A stretch of DNA of 64,000 nucleotides, taken from NCBI GenBank assembly GCA_016871195.1, contig VFZN01000003.1, forward strand, positions 65,902-129,901, given 5' to 3'. Source of the stretch: Acidobacteriota bacterium. GTDB taxonomy: Bacteria; Acidobacteriota; Vicinamibacteria; Vicinamibacterales; UBA2999. A program made the position numbers and the translations under genes. The notes under the pieces were generated by a model. That model was not told the DNA's origin and made no database searches. It saw only the letters and a program-made list of their open reading frames with translations. This document shows positions 49,603 to 59,902 of this stretch, piece after piece. Each line of letters opens with the position of its first letter. Position 1 is the stretch's first letter.

Positions 49603-51312
49603 ATGACCGTGAACAGGATGCGTGTGTGGGTGGCAGCCGGGCTGCTGCTCTGGGTGGGTGTGTCGGCCGGGCAGGCCCAGACGGCCGTGCTGACCGACGA
49701 GGCACGCACCGCCGCCGTTGTGCGCGATGCGATGGCCGGGTACTCGGCCGCGGTGCGCACACTCGATTCGCCGAGTGCCACTACGGACCAGTCGCCCCTC
49801 GGGCGCATCGCGCCCGGAGGAGTGCGTGAGCTGACCCTCGAGCAGAGCGTCGAACTGGCCCTCGAGCGCAACCTCGACATTCAGGTGTCACGCCTCGAAC
49901 CCCAGTCGGTCGACCTCGTCATTGCGGGCCTGCGGAACACGTTCCGCCCGGTCCTGTCGACGACCCTGGGCGAGCGCGACCAGGTGCAGCCCCCGACGTC
50001 GCAGCTGAACGGCGGCACCTCGGTCACCAATGCCACGGCCACCTACAACTTCGGCGTCTCACAGGCGATGCCGTGGTTCGGGGGGCAGTACTCGGTCGTC
50101 TTCAACAATTCGCGCCTATCGACGAATAACCTCTTCGCGAACTTCAATCCGAGCTACAACGCGACGTTGACGGCGCAGTATGTCCAGCCCCTGCTGAGGG
50201 GCTTCCGCATCGACAACACGCGGCAGCAGCTGCAGGTGAACCAGATTAACCGCGACATCTCAGAACAGTCCGTGCGGGCGACCGTGACGCAAACGGTGGC
50301 CAATGTCCGGAATGCCTACTGGGACCTGGTCTTCGCACGCAGTTCCGTCGACGTGGCGCGTCGGGCGCTCGACCTCGCCGAGCGGCTCGTGGCCGATAAC
50401 CAAGCGCGCGTCGAAGTCGGGACCCTCGCCCCGCTCGACATTGTGCAGGCGCAGGCCGAGGCCGCCACGCGGCGGCAGACGCTGGCCGCGGCCGAAGCTA
50501 CGGCATCAACGGCAGAACTGACGCTCAAGCGCTTTCTGGTCAGCGGGACCGAAGACCCGCTCTGGCGGCAGGAACTCGTCCCCGTCGATGTCCCCTCGCT
50601 CGAGGCCCCGCCGACCGACGTGGAAGCGGCGATCCTGCGCGCCATTGCCGACCGCACCGACATTGCCACCTCGCGCAAGAATCTCGAGTCGAATGAGGTG
50701 AACATGACCTTCTTCAAGAACCAGTCCCGCCCGGGGCTCGACCTCACGGCCAGCTACGGCGCGCAGGGACTGGGCGGGACACAGTTCATCCGCCAGGGCT
50801 CGGGCCTCGGCAGCAACATCATCGGCACCATTCCTGGTGGCTACCCAGACGCGCTCGACCTGCTGTTCAACCGCTCGTATCCCACATGGAACGTGGCACT
50901 GACCTTCAGCTATCCCCTCTTCGGCAACCAGGCCGAAGCGCAGTACGCACGCGCGAAGGTGCAGCGCCAGCAGGCCCAGACCCGCCTGCGTGCGCTGGAA
51001 GTCAGCATCGCGGCCGAAGTGGCGAATGCCGCATTCACGGTGCAGGCCAATCTGCGGCGTGTCGAGTCGGCCCGCGCGGCCCGCGAACTCGCACAGAAGC
51101 GCCTCGAGGCCGAGCAGAGCCGGTTCGAGGTGGGCCTGACGACCAACTACTTCGTGGTGCAGGCGCAGCGCGACATGCGCGATGCCGAGAACACCGAACT
51201 GCGGGCACTGGCGGACTACCGCAAGTCGCTCGTCAACTTCGAACGCGCGCAGCAGGCCCCGAGCGGTGGGGGTGGCGGCGGTGCGGCGGCGCTGGCAGGC
51301 GGCGGGTCGTAA
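49603..51312 (+). CDS. TolC family outer membrane efflux protein
   Basis: Signal peptide; paired OEP repeats (LEQSVELALERNLDIQVSRLEPQ...; RRQTLAAAEATASTAELTLKRFL). Confidence 0.94.
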   Translation: MTVNRMRVWVAAGLLLWVGVSAGQAQTAVLTDEARTAAVVRDAMAGYSAAVRTLDSPSATTDQSPLGRIAPGGVRELTLEQSVELALERNLDIQVSRLEPQSVDLVIAGLRNTFRPVLSTTLGERDQVQPPTSQLNGGTSVTNATATYNFGVSQAMPWFGGQYSVVFNNSRLSTNNLFANFNPSYNATLTAQYVQPLLRGFRIDNTRQQLQVNQINRDISEQSVRATVTQTVANVRNAYWDLVFARSSVDVARRALDLAERLVADNQARVEVGTLAPLDIVQAQAEAATRRQTLAAAEATASTAELTLKRFLVSGTEDPLWRQELVPVDVPSLEAPPTDVEAAILRAIADRTDIATSRKNLESNEVNMTFFKNQSRPGLDLTASYGAQGLGGTQFIRQGSGLGSNIIGTIPGGYPDALDLLFNRSYPTWNVALTFSYPLFGNQAEAQYARAKVQRQQAQTRLRALEVSIAAEVANAAFTVQANLRRVESARAARELAQKRLEAEQSRFEVGLTTNYFVVQAQRDMRDAENTELRALADYRKSLVNFERAQQAPSGGGGGGAAALAGGGS

Positions 51313-51361
51313 GGCCTGCGGTGTCTGGCGCCATCTTCCTGGAACGTGAACGGACTGGTGT

Positions 51362-52804
51362 ATGCGTAAATCTGTCGTGATTGGTATCGTCGCGGTCGCG
51401 GCGCTCGGTGCCGCCTACTACGGCGGACTTCTGCCCGGGTCCTCGTCGAGCGAAGCGCCGGTAGCCGATGGTGCCCCGCAGGGCCAGGGCGGCGCCGGCG
51501 GACGGGGCGGCGGTGGGGGCCAGATGCGGCAGGGCGGGGGCCCGCCGGGCATGGGCGGAGGTTTCGGCGGCGGCGGGTTCCGTCCACCGGTCACCGTGCG
51601 CATGGCCGAGGCCACCTCAGGTGACATCGGTGCACAGCTGACCGTTGTCGGTAATCTCATCGGCGAGCAGACCGTCGACGTCGTTCCGCGCACGGGCGGT
51701 CGTCTGGTGTCGGTCAACGTCAAGCTCGGGGATGCGGTGCGGCGCGGCCAGCTGCTGGCCAAGATTGAAGACTTTGAAATCATCGAACAGGTCAAGCAGG
51801 CGCAGGCCTCGATGGAAGTGGCGAAGGCCACCATCCGCCAGCGCGAGGCCGACCTCAAGGTCGCCGAGCTGAACTTTGATCGCTCGAAGAACCTCTACGG
51901 CCGTCAGTTGCTGGCCAAACAGGCGCTCGACGATGCCGAGTCACGCTATCTGGCGGCACAGGCGCAGCTCGACCTGGCCCGCGCACAGTCGAGCCAGACA
52001 GCCGCGCGTCTCGACGAGCTGCAGATCAACCTGGGCAACACCCGCATCACGTCGCCGGTCGAGGGGTTCGTGGGTCGTCGCAACGCCGACCCCGGGGCCT
52101 GGGTCTCTCAGAATGCGCCGGTCGTGTCGGTGGTGGAAATTGCCCGCCTGCGGCTGCAGGCCGCGGTGGTCGAGAAAGACCTGCGGTTTGTCGGCATCGG
52201 CGACCCCGCCGTCGTCGAGGTCGATGCCTATCCCGGCGACAAGTTCAACGGGCGCGTCGCACGCGTCTCACCTGTGCTCGACCCGGCGACCCGCACCGCC
52301 ACCATGGAAGTCGAGATTCCCAACACCGGCAACCGCCTGCGTCCCGGCATGTATGCACGGGTGCAGCTCATCATCGAGGAGCACGAGGGTGTGGTCGTGG
52401 TGCCGAAGCTGGCGGTCGTCGACTTCGAGGGCAAGCGCGGCGTGTGGCAGCCCGGCGACGACAACAAGGCGCAGTTCCTGCCAGTGACCCTCGGCATCGA
52501 GGATGGCGAGCGGGTGGAGATTGCCGCCGGACTCAAGGTCGGCGACCGGTTCGTCACCGAGGGCGCCGGTGCGGTGCGCCGCAACGACACGCTCGTGGTG
52601 CCCGGTCAGGGCGGTGGCCCGGGCCAGGGCCGGGGCGGCCGCCCCGGTGGTGGCGGGGGCCAGGGGCGCGGACAGGACCAGGGACCGGGCGCCCCCGGAC
52701 GCGGGCAGGGACAGCCAGGAGGGGCGGAACGCCCGGGTGGTGGCACCGCGCCCCCGGAAGGTGGCGTCCCACAGGGTGGCACCGCACGCCAGCGGCCCCA
52801 GTAG
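51362..52804 (+). CDS. RND efflux periplasmic adaptor (HlyD/MFP family) with Gly-rich tails
   Basis: Lipoyl/barrel-sandwich and coiled-coil regions (GGRLVSVNVKLGDAVRRGQLLAKIEDFEIIEQVKQAQASMEVAK); Gly-rich N- and C-terminal segments. Confidence 0.94.
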   Translation: MRKSVVIGIVAVAALGAAYYGGLLPGSSSSEAPVADGAPQGQGGAGGRGGGGGQMRQGGGPPGMGGGFGGGGFRPPVTVRMAEATSGDIGAQLTVVGNLIGEQTVDVVPRTGGRLVSVNVKLGDAVRRGQLLAKIEDFEIIEQVKQAQASMEVAKATIRQREADLKVAELNFDRSKNLYGRQLLAKQALDDAESRYLAAQAQLDLARAQSSQTAARLDELQINLGNTRITSPVEGFVGRRNADPGAWVSQNAPVVSVVEIARLRLQAAVVEKDLRFVGIGDPAVVEVDAYPGDKFNGRVARVSPVLDPATRTATMEVEIPNTGNRLRPGMYARVQLIIEEHEGVVVVPKLAVVDFEGKRGVWQPGDDNKAQFLPVTLGIEDGERVEIAAGLKVGDRFVTEGAGAVRRNDTLVVPGQGGGPGQGRGGRPGGGGGQGRGQDQGPGAPGRGQGQPGGAERPGGGTAPPEGGVPQGGTARQRPQ

Positions 52805-52840
52805 AGATCTCAGCGGAACAGACGCACGCCGGACCTTGCT

Positions 52841-55800
52841 ATGAGCATTCCACGCCTCGCCATTCATCGCCCCGTCACGATGTTCATGATCAGCTTTGTG
52901 ATCATCGTGCTGGGGGCCATCTCACTCACCCGCCTCCCGGTTGACCTGCTGCCCGACGCCGAGTATCCAAGCCTCACCGTGCGCGTCAGCTATCCCGGCG
53001 TCGGCCCGCTCGAGATGGAGGAACTGGTCACCCGTCCCATTGAACAGGCCGTGAGTGCCGTGGCCGGCCTTGACCGGGTCGAGTCGACCTCGTCCGAGGG
53101 CAACGCCAACGTGCGCCTCAACTTCGTCTGGGGCACCGACCTCAGCGAAGCCGCCGACGATGTGCGCACGCGTCTCGATCGCGTGCGCGGCCGGCTGCCC
53201 GAAGATGCCGAGGCCCCGACCATCTTCAAGTTCGACTCGAGCGCCCTGCCGATCATGGGCATCGGAGTCGAAGGCGATTACGACGCGGTCACCCTGCGCG
53301 AACTCGCCCAGAACGATTTGTCGCCTCGCCTCGAACGTGTGAATGGCGTGGCCGCCGTCACCATCGACGGAGGCCTGCGTCGGCAGATTCACGTCGACCT
53401 GTCGCGCGAGAAGATCACGGCGCTCAACCTCACGCCCGAGCGCATCGTGCAGGTGCTGCGCACCGAGAACCAGAACATTCCCCTCGGGGAGATTGACGAC
53501 TCGAACCGCACGCTGCTGCTCCGCAGCCCGGGGCAGTTCACCAGCGTCGAGGACATCCGCAACCTGATCGTGCTGACGCGGGGCGGCGTGCCGGTCTATC
53601 TGAAGGACATCGCCAACGTCACCGACTCGACCGAAGACCGCCGGGCGATCACCCGCATCAACGGCAAGCCCGGTATCCGCATGCGCGTGACCAAGCAGTC
53701 AAGAACGAACACCGTGGAAATCGCCGAAGGCGTGCGCGCGGAAATCGACCGCATCAACCGCGAAGTGTCGGGGATACGTCTGCAGATTCTCGATGACCAG
53801 TCGGTCTTCATCGAACGCGCCATCAGCAGCGTGCAGGAGCACGCCATGCTGGGCAGCCTGCTGGTCATTGCGATCATCTACCTCTTCCTGCGCGACCTCA
53901 AGTCGACGCTCATCATCTGCACCTCCATTCCCATCTCGGTGATCGGCACCTTCGCCCTGCTCTACTTCGGCGGCTACACGCTCAACACACTCACCTTCGG
54001 AGGGTTGGCCCTCGGCATCGGCATGATTGTCGACGCCGCGATTGTGGTGCTAGAGAACACCTATCGCCACCTCGAAATGGGCAAAGATCGAATGGCCGCG
54101 GCCATTGATGGATCGGAGGAAGTCTGGTCCGCGATTCTGGCATCAACGCTGACGCACATTGCGGTGTTCGTGCCGATGCTGTTCCTCACGGGCGTGTCGA
54201 GCATCATGTTCGGCCAGCTGGCCGCCGTGGTGTCGTTCTCGCTGGCGATGTCCCTGCTGGTCGCGGTCACCATCGTCCCCGTGCTCTGCTCGCGCCTGCT
54301 CGACCCGCCCAGCCACGGCAAGGATGCACCCGGCTTCTTCGGCGCCCTCAACCGCAGTGTCGACCGCTTCCTCGACGGCATCGACAACAGCTACGGCCGC
54401 GCCCTCTCTGTCGCGCTGCGCCATCGCCCGACCGTGTTCGCCACCGGGTTCGGCCTCTTCGTCGTCGCTGTGCTGCTGCTGCCACGCATCGGCTTCGAAT
54501 TCCAGCCGACCACGGACGAAGGTGAGGTCACCGTCGACGCGGAGCTGGCGGTGGGGACGCGCATCGAACTCACCGAAGACGTGCTGCTGCAGCTCGAAGA
54601 GCGAATCCGCACCAACGTGCCGGAAGCGACGCTGCTGATTACGCAGGCCGGCGGCGGCGGTGGCGGTTTCGGTCCCACATCGTCCCACCGTGGCAGCATC
54701 CAGGTACGCCTGGTGCCCCGCACCGAGCGGCAGCGGACCAACGAGCAGATTTCGATGGAGCTCCGTCGCCAGCTGTCCGGCATTCCCGGTGTCGTTGTCC
54801 GTGCCCGCGCCTCTGGCGGCCAGAACATGATGATGCGCGGGATGGGAGGCGGCGGAGGCGGGCGCCTCGCCGTCGAAATCATGGGTTACGACCTTGCCGA
54901 GTCGAAGCGCATCGCGCAGGACATCAAGACCATGCTCGACTCGACCCCCGGTATCGCCGATTCGCGCCTGCAGCGTGAGGAAGGACGCCCGGAGCTGGCC
55001 GTGCGCGTCGACCGCGACAAGGCCGCCCTGCTGGGCATGACGGTGACCGGCGTGGCCAACACCATCCGCACGAACGTCGCCGGCACCCAGGCGGCGTTCT
55101 TCCGCGACGCCGGTAACGAATACCCCATCGTCGTCAGGCTGCGTGAGGAAGACCGCGGCGAAGTAGCGTCGGTCGGCGATGTGCTGCTCAGCACACCAGC
55201 CGGTCAGGTGCTGCCGGCCAAGAATGTCATGATCATCGACCGCGACACCGGTCCCGTATCGATCGATCGGAAAAACCAGGAGCGCATCCAGCGCGTCAGC
55301 GCCGAGACCGAGGTGACGCTCAGCGAAGCGGTGGCCAATGCGCAGGCGCGCATGGGTGAGATCACCGTGCCCAAAGACTTCGCAGTCGGCTTCGGCAACG
55401 AAGTGGAAGAGCAGGCCAAGAGCTTCCGTGAACTGCAGCTCGTGCTCATTCTCGCGATTGTGCTGGTCTACACGGTGATGGCGTCGCAGTACGAATCTCT
55501 GCGCGATCCGTTCATCATCATTTTCTCGATTCCGCTTGCGGCCATCGGGGTGGTCGGCATGCTGCTGCTGACCAAGACCGCCTTCAGCATGCAGGCCTAC
55601 ATCGGTGTCATCATGCTGGCCGGGATCGTCGTCAGCAATGCCATTCTGCTGGTGGACTACACCAACACCCTGCGCGACCGCAACGGCATTCCCACCAGGA
55701 AGGCCATCGAGATCGCCGGACGCCATCGCCTGCGACCGATTCTGATGACGTCGCTGTGCACAGCCCTCGGTCTGGTGCCGATGGCGCTCGGCATCGGCGA

Positions 55801-55963
55801 AGGCGCGGAACTGCAGGCACCTCTGGCGCGTGTCGTCATCGGCGGCCTGATCACGTCGACCCTGATCACGCTGGTGTTCGTGCCGGCGATGTATACGCTG
55901 TTTGATGAAGGCGTCTCGGGCCTGTTCAAGCGCGGTCAGTCAGGCGCTGAAGCAGCGCAGTAA
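52841..55963 (+). CDS. RND efflux permease (AcrB/HAE1-like)
   Basis: MSIPRLAIHRPVTMFMISFVIIVLGAISLTRLPVDLLPDAEYPSLTVRVSYPG; 12-TM RND architecture, 1040 aa. Confidence 0.97.
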   Translation: MSIPRLAIHRPVTMFMISFVIIVLGAISLTRLPVDLLPDAEYPSLTVRVSYPGVGPLEMEELVTRPIEQAVSAVAGLDRVESTSSEGNANVRLNFVWGTDLSEAADDVRTRLDRVRGRLPEDAEAPTIFKFDSSALPIMGIGVEGDYDAVTLRELAQNDLSPRLERVNGVAAVTIDGGLRRQIHVDLSREKITALNLTPERIVQVLRTENQNIPLGEIDDSNRTLLLRSPGQFTSVEDIRNLIVLTRGGVPVYLKDIANVTDSTEDRRAITRINGKPGIRMRVTKQSRTNTVEIAEGVRAEIDRINREVSGIRLQILDDQSVFIERAISSVQEHAMLGSLLVIAIIYLFLRDLKSTLIICTSIPISVIGTFALLYFGGYTLNTLTFGGLALGIGMIVDAAIVVLENTYRHLEMGKDRMAAAIDGSEEVWSAILASTLTHIAVFVPMLFLTGVSSIMFGQLAAVVSFSLAMSLLVAVTIVPVLCSRLLDPPSHGKDAPGFFGALNRSVDRFLDGIDNSYGRALSVALRHRPTVFATGFGLFVVAVLLLPRIGFEFQPTTDEGEVTVDAELAVGTRIELTEDVLLQLEERIRTNVPEATLLITQAGGGGGGFGPTSSHRGSIQVRLVPRTERQRTNEQISMELRRQLSGIPGVVVRARASGGQNMMMRGMGGGGGGRLAVEIMGYDLAESKRIAQDIKTMLDSTPGIADSRLQREEGRPELAVRVDRDKAALLGMTVTGVANTIRTNVAGTQAAFFRDAGNEYPIVVRLREEDRGEVASVGDVLLSTPAGQVLPAKNVMIIDRDTGPVSIDRKNQERIQRVSAETEVTLSEAVANAQARMGEITVPKDFAVGFGNEVEEQAKSFRELQLVLILAIVLVYTVMASQYESLRDPFIIIFSIPLAAIGVVGMLLLTKTAFSMQAYIGVIMLAGIVVSNAILLVDYTNTLRDRNGIPTRKAIEIAGRHRLRPILMTSLCTALGLVPMALGIGEGAELQAPLARVVIGGLITSTLITLVFVPAMYTLFDEGVSGLFKRGQSGAEAAQ

Positions 55964-56408
55964 CCGTCAGCCCGGTCACCGGGTCACGCCAGTCACCTGC
56001 CACTTCTGCGAGCGGAGCCAGCACAAAGGTCCGCTCGCGGAACCGGGGGTGGGGCACCATCAGCGCCGGACCGTTCAGGACGGCATCTCCACACAGAATC
56101 AGGTCGAGGTCGAGCGTGCGTGCCGCATTGCGGTGGAGACGGGCGCGACCTCGCTCGGCTTCCAGTGCCTGCAGGAACGCGAGCAGCTCGTCAGGCGATG
56201 CATCGGTGGTGCCGACAAGGGCACCGTTCAGGTAGGGCCCCTGCGCGTCGGGGTCTGGCACCTCGAACGGAGGGGTTTCGATGATTGTCGATACCCGTAC
56301 GTCAGACAGGCGCTCGCGCAACCGGGCGATGGCCCAGTGGATGTGTCCGTGGCGGTCGCCCAGGTTCGAGCCCAGGGCGACGGCAACACGCACGGAAGAC
56401 GAGGCCAT
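55926..56408 (-). CDS. folK: 2-amino-4-hydroxy-6-hydroxymethyldihydropteridine diphosphokinase
   Basis: VAVALGSNLGDRHGHIHWAIARL; RTLDLDLILCGDAVLNGPALMVPHPRFRERTFVLAPLAEVAGDW. Confidence 0.96.
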   Translation of the reverse strand: MASSSVRVAVALGSNLGDRHGHIHWAIARLRERLSDVRVSTIIETPPFEVPDPDAQGPYLNGALVGTTDASPDELLAFLQALEAERGRARLHRNAARTLDLDLILCGDAVLNGPALMVPHPRFRERTFVLAPLAEVAGDWRDPVTGLTVTALLQRLTDRA

Positions 56409-56419
56409 GAAGGCCCCGC

Positions 56420-56905
56420 CTATTCGATCCAGCGGGTGTTGGCTACGACGCCCTCACGGGCATTGATGGCCAGGTGAGAGCCAATCAGGTCGTCGCGGCC
56501 CGCGGCACCATGCTCGAAGATCCGGGCCTGCTCGAGCATCTCGCCAAGAATGACCGTCAGCATCTTCCGATGGCGGGCATGCGTGATGCCGTCCACCCGC
56601 CCGCGCCAGGTCTCGACAAACTGACGCTGCGACCGGGCATCGTCCGCCGCCAGAGCGGTCCATCCGTTCCTGCCCTTTGGCTCTGCCACGGTGGCCTTGG
56701 CGGGATCGGGTGGGATGGTCGCATGCAGGTCGAGCAGCGCATGCTGCAGCCACGAGACATGAGCCTCTTCGCGATTGATGACGTACTGGTAGGCATTGTT
56801 CACGTCGTAATCACTGACGTGACGCGCCACCTCCTCATGTCTGAGCAGCAGGCCGAGGCGGGCCAGATAGAAATCCCTGATGAGATGCGACAGTTCGGTG
56901 CTCAC
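56420..56905 (-). CDS. ferritin-like domain protein
   Basis: Four-helix pattern with NREEAHVSWLQHALLDL and EMLEQARIFEHG; GTG start overlaps dksA-like stop. Confidence 0.65.
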   Translation of the reverse strand: MSTELSHLIRDFYLARLGLLLRHEEVARHVSDYDVNNAYQYVINREEAHVSWLQHALLDLHATIPPDPAKATVAEPKGRNGWTALAADDARSQRQFVETWRGRVDGITHARHRKMLTVILGEMLEQARIFEHGAAGRDDLIGSHLAINAREGVVANTRWIE

Positions 56906-57240
56906 GCGTTTTGCTTTTCCTTGCAGGTGATGCACACCCGCGTCCATGGGATTGCCGCCAGACGTGCCGGGGCGATCGGTTCGCCACAGTCACGACAGAT
57001 GCCGTATGTGCCCTTGTCGAGACGCACCAGCGCCTCATCAATGGCCACCAGAATCTTCGCATCGGTTTGCTTGAGGCGCAACTGGATGTGCACCTCGTTG
57101 GTACCATCCGCCTGATCGGCCAGGTCGCCCTGGCGACCGCTGTTGTGCTCCATCTGATACTGCAACGGCCTGCCGCCTGAGCCGCCGAGCAGCTCGGCGC
57201 GCTTCTGTTGCAGGGCGTCTCTGAAGACCGCTTCGTTCAT
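56902..57240 (-). CDS. TraR/DksA family zinc-finger protein
   Basis: IDEALVRLDKGTYGICRDCGEPIAPARLAAIPWTRVCITC zinc finger. Confidence 0.93.
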   Translation of the reverse strand: MNEAVFRDALQQKRAELLGGSGGRPLQYQMEHNSGRQGDLADQADGTNEVHIQLRLKQTDAKILVAIDEALVRLDKGTYGICRDCGEPIAPARLAAIPWTRVCITCKEKQNA

Positions 57241-57344
57241 CGACGGACCACTCCTCTGAGTGCCCCCAGCCGGAGGGGCAGAACCCTGCGATTGTACCAC
57301 GCAGGCTTCGGCCTCCGGACGACTCGCAACGCAGCGAGCCTCGC

Positions 57345-59888
57345 CTACTCGCCTCGCAGCGTGCCCAGCGGCTTCCGGGTCAATACGTCCCAGCTCGATG
57401 CCACCCCCACCACGGCGACGAGCACGGTCGTCGCGAGAATGGCCCCGCCGGTCAGGCCCGGCAGCGCGCGGAAGGGAATGTCGAGGGCAAATCGCGAGAT
57501 ACCCCACGTCAAACCAACGGCGGCACCCGCCCCGATCGTACCTGCCAGCAGACCAAGCAAGCCGTATTCCACCGTCAGCACCGCGGTCATCAGCGGACGT
57601 CCCGCGCCAAGGGTCTTGAAGATGGCGGCCTCGTAGACGCGGCGGAACTTGGTCATCGAAACAGCCCCGATCAGAATCAGCAGGCCGCTCATGACAACCA
57701 GCGACCCGACGACGGTCACGGCCAGCGTCACGTTGCCGACCACTCCCTTCACCGCCTGCAGGATTTCGCGCCCATCGATGACCGACACGTTGGGGGCCAA
57801 TTGCACCAGCGTCGCCTGCAGTCGGGCCCTGGCCTTGTCGTCTACGGGTCCTTTGAAGAATCCGATGGCCCCGTGCGGGGCTTTGTCGATGACACCGGGA
57901 CGAAACACGAACATGAAGCCTCCGGCCCGACTGTCGCCCCAGTTGACCCGGCGCACGCTCGTCACCCGGGCGGTCATCGGCCGCCCGAGGACGTCGAACC
58001 GCATGAGGTCACCAGGGGCGATGCCAAACCGCAGCGCCACGCTTTCCTCAATCGAGACATCGGTGACCTCGGCATCCGCAGGCCCTGCGTCAGACCAGAA
58101 GGTGCCCTGAATCACCTGTTCGTTCCGCTCCAGCGCCGGGCGGAACGTCACCGTGTATTCGCGGGCCAGCGAGCCCCGCTCACGCACATCTTCGTATCGC
58201 TCCAGCTGCAGCTCACGCCCCTCGACGCCGGTGACCCTCGCCCGTAGCACCGGAATGAGGCGCGGTTCGGGGCTTCCGGCATCCTGCACCGAGCGAATCG
58301 CCCCGCGTACTGCATCGACCTGATCCGACTGCACGTCGATCAGGAACATGTCGGGAGCCTCGGTCGACACATCGAGCGCGAACTGCTGGAGCAGATTTTC
58401 TTGCAACGCACGCACGCCCACGATAAAGAAGCTTCCGAGGCCCACCGCGAGCAGCACAATGCGCGCCTGGCTGCCGGGCCGCGCCAGTTGCAGCACGGCG
58501 TGTCTGACGGCGAAGCGGCGCGACCGCGCCAGCGGCGTGATCGCCCGCACCATCACGAGCCCAGCGACGTGCAACGTGCCGGCTGTGGCCAGCAGGCCCA
58601 CAATCACGACCAGGCCGATGCGCCACGACCCAGCCTGCCAGATCGTCAGCACCACCAGCGCCACGGCCACGCCGGCAATCGCTGCCAGTTGCCACCAGTC
58701 GCGAGGCTCGCGCACCGAATCGTCGCGCAGCAGGCGCGACGGCTTGACGTGCCGCACATCCAGCAGCGGCACGACGGCAAAGAGCAGCGATACCGCCAGG
58801 CCGATGCTCACGCCCTGACTCACCGCCGACGGGGTGAGCCCGTAATTGATGGTCACCCCAGGCGTCGCCCCTCTCAGGAGCAGTCCGGGCACGGTATGGA
58901 CGGTGACCCAGGCCAGAGCCACCCCCATGAGGCTGCCAAGCAACCCCAGCACTACCACCTGCGCGAGGTAGATGGCGAGCAACTGTGACGACCGTGCCCC
59001 GACGCACTTGAGCACCGCAATGGCCTTGATCTTCTGCTGCACGAACACGCGCGTCACGCTCGACACGCCGATGCCGCCCAGAATGACGATGACCAGTCCG
59101 ACCAGACTCAGATAGTTTTCGGCGCGTTCGAAGTCTTCGCCGATGTCGTCTTCCTGCGCCTTGTACGAGCGAATACGCGCGAAGGTATCGGTGAAATCCC
59201 CTCGCAGCGCGGTGACCAGCGCATCGAGTGCCGCGTCCGGGACCCGCACCAGACGCTGGTGCGTGGCCCGGCTTCCAAAGCTGACGAGCGTCGTCTGCTC
59301 GAGGTCGGCCATCGACACAAACACGCGTGGCCCGAGTGAAAAGGCGCCGAGACGGCGACCCGGCTCGGCATCGAGCAGCGCCCGAATCTCGAACGAACGT
59401 CCGCCGATGACGATGCGATCGCCCACGCCGAGGCCGAGCTGTGCCTCGAGCTCAGGGCGGACAATGGCACCGCCGTTGGCAAGCAACCGGAAGTCGTAGG
59501 GCTGGCCTCCAGCCAGCGTCATGCGGCCGTAGTAGGGGAACCCGTCTTCGACCGCTTTCAACTCGACCATGCGGGTGCGGCTCTCCGCCGCCTCGCCCCG
59601 CACCATCGTCGCCAGTTCGACCGAACGCGTCGACTGTGCACCGGCCTCGGCCAGACGTGCCGTGATGCGGGTCGTAAGCTCGGCAGGAAACTCGCGGTTA
59701 CTGCTGATGACCGCATCGGCAGCAATCAGCGTACGCGCCTCGCCCGCAAACGCCTGCCGCACGCTGTGAATCACCGACCGCAGCGTGACAATGGCACCGA
59801 CGCCAATCGCGATGCAGATGAAAAAAAAGACGAGCCGGCGCCATGACGACCGCAGCTCGCGCTGAATCATGCGACCGACGAACATCAC
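57345..59888 (-). CDS. ABC transporter permease, FtsX/MacB type (YbbP-like)
   Basis: 847 aa with duplicated FtsX-type TM blocks and large extracytoplasmic domain. Confidence 0.93.
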   Translation of the reverse strand: MMFVGRMIQRELRSSWRRLVFFFICIAIGVGAIVTLRSVIHSVRQAFAGEARTLIAADAVISSNREFPAELTTRITARLAEAGAQSTRSVELATMVRGEAAESRTRMVELKAVEDGFPYYGRMTLAGGQPYDFRLLANGGAIVRPELEAQLGLGVGDRIVIGGRSFEIRALLDAEPGRRLGAFSLGPRVFVSMADLEQTTLVSFGSRATHQRLVRVPDAALDALVTALRGDFTDTFARIRSYKAQEDDIGEDFERAENYLSLVGLVIVILGGIGVSSVTRVFVQQKIKAIAVLKCVGARSSQLLAIYLAQVVVLGLLGSLMGVALAWVTVHTVPGLLLRGATPGVTINYGLTPSAVSQGVSIGLAVSLLFAVVPLLDVRHVKPSRLLRDDSVREPRDWWQLAAIAGVAVALVVLTIWQAGSWRIGLVVIVGLLATAGTLHVAGLVMVRAITPLARSRRFAVRHAVLQLARPGSQARIVLLAVGLGSFFIVGVRALQENLLQQFALDVSTEAPDMFLIDVQSDQVDAVRGAIRSVQDAGSPEPRLIPVLRARVTGVEGRELQLERYEDVRERGSLAREYTVTFRPALERNEQVIQGTFWSDAGPADAEVTDVSIEESVALRFGIAPGDLMRFDVLGRPMTARVTSVRRVNWGDSRAGGFMFVFRPGVIDKAPHGAIGFFKGPVDDKARARLQATLVQLAPNVSVIDGREILQAVKGVVGNVTLAVTVVGSLVVMSGLLILIGAVSMTKFRRVYEAAIFKTLGAGRPLMTAVLTVEYGLLGLLAGTIGAGAAVGLTWGISRFALDIPFRALPGLTGGAILATTVLVAVVGVASSWDVLTRKPLGTLRGE

Positions 59889-59902
59889 TGGGCCGGGGCG
59901 TC

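Noticed and set aside
54143-55726. 527-aa minus-strand ORF
   Set aside because: Antisense to the RND permease; low-complexity His/Asp/Arg-rich translation typical of reverse-frame artefact.
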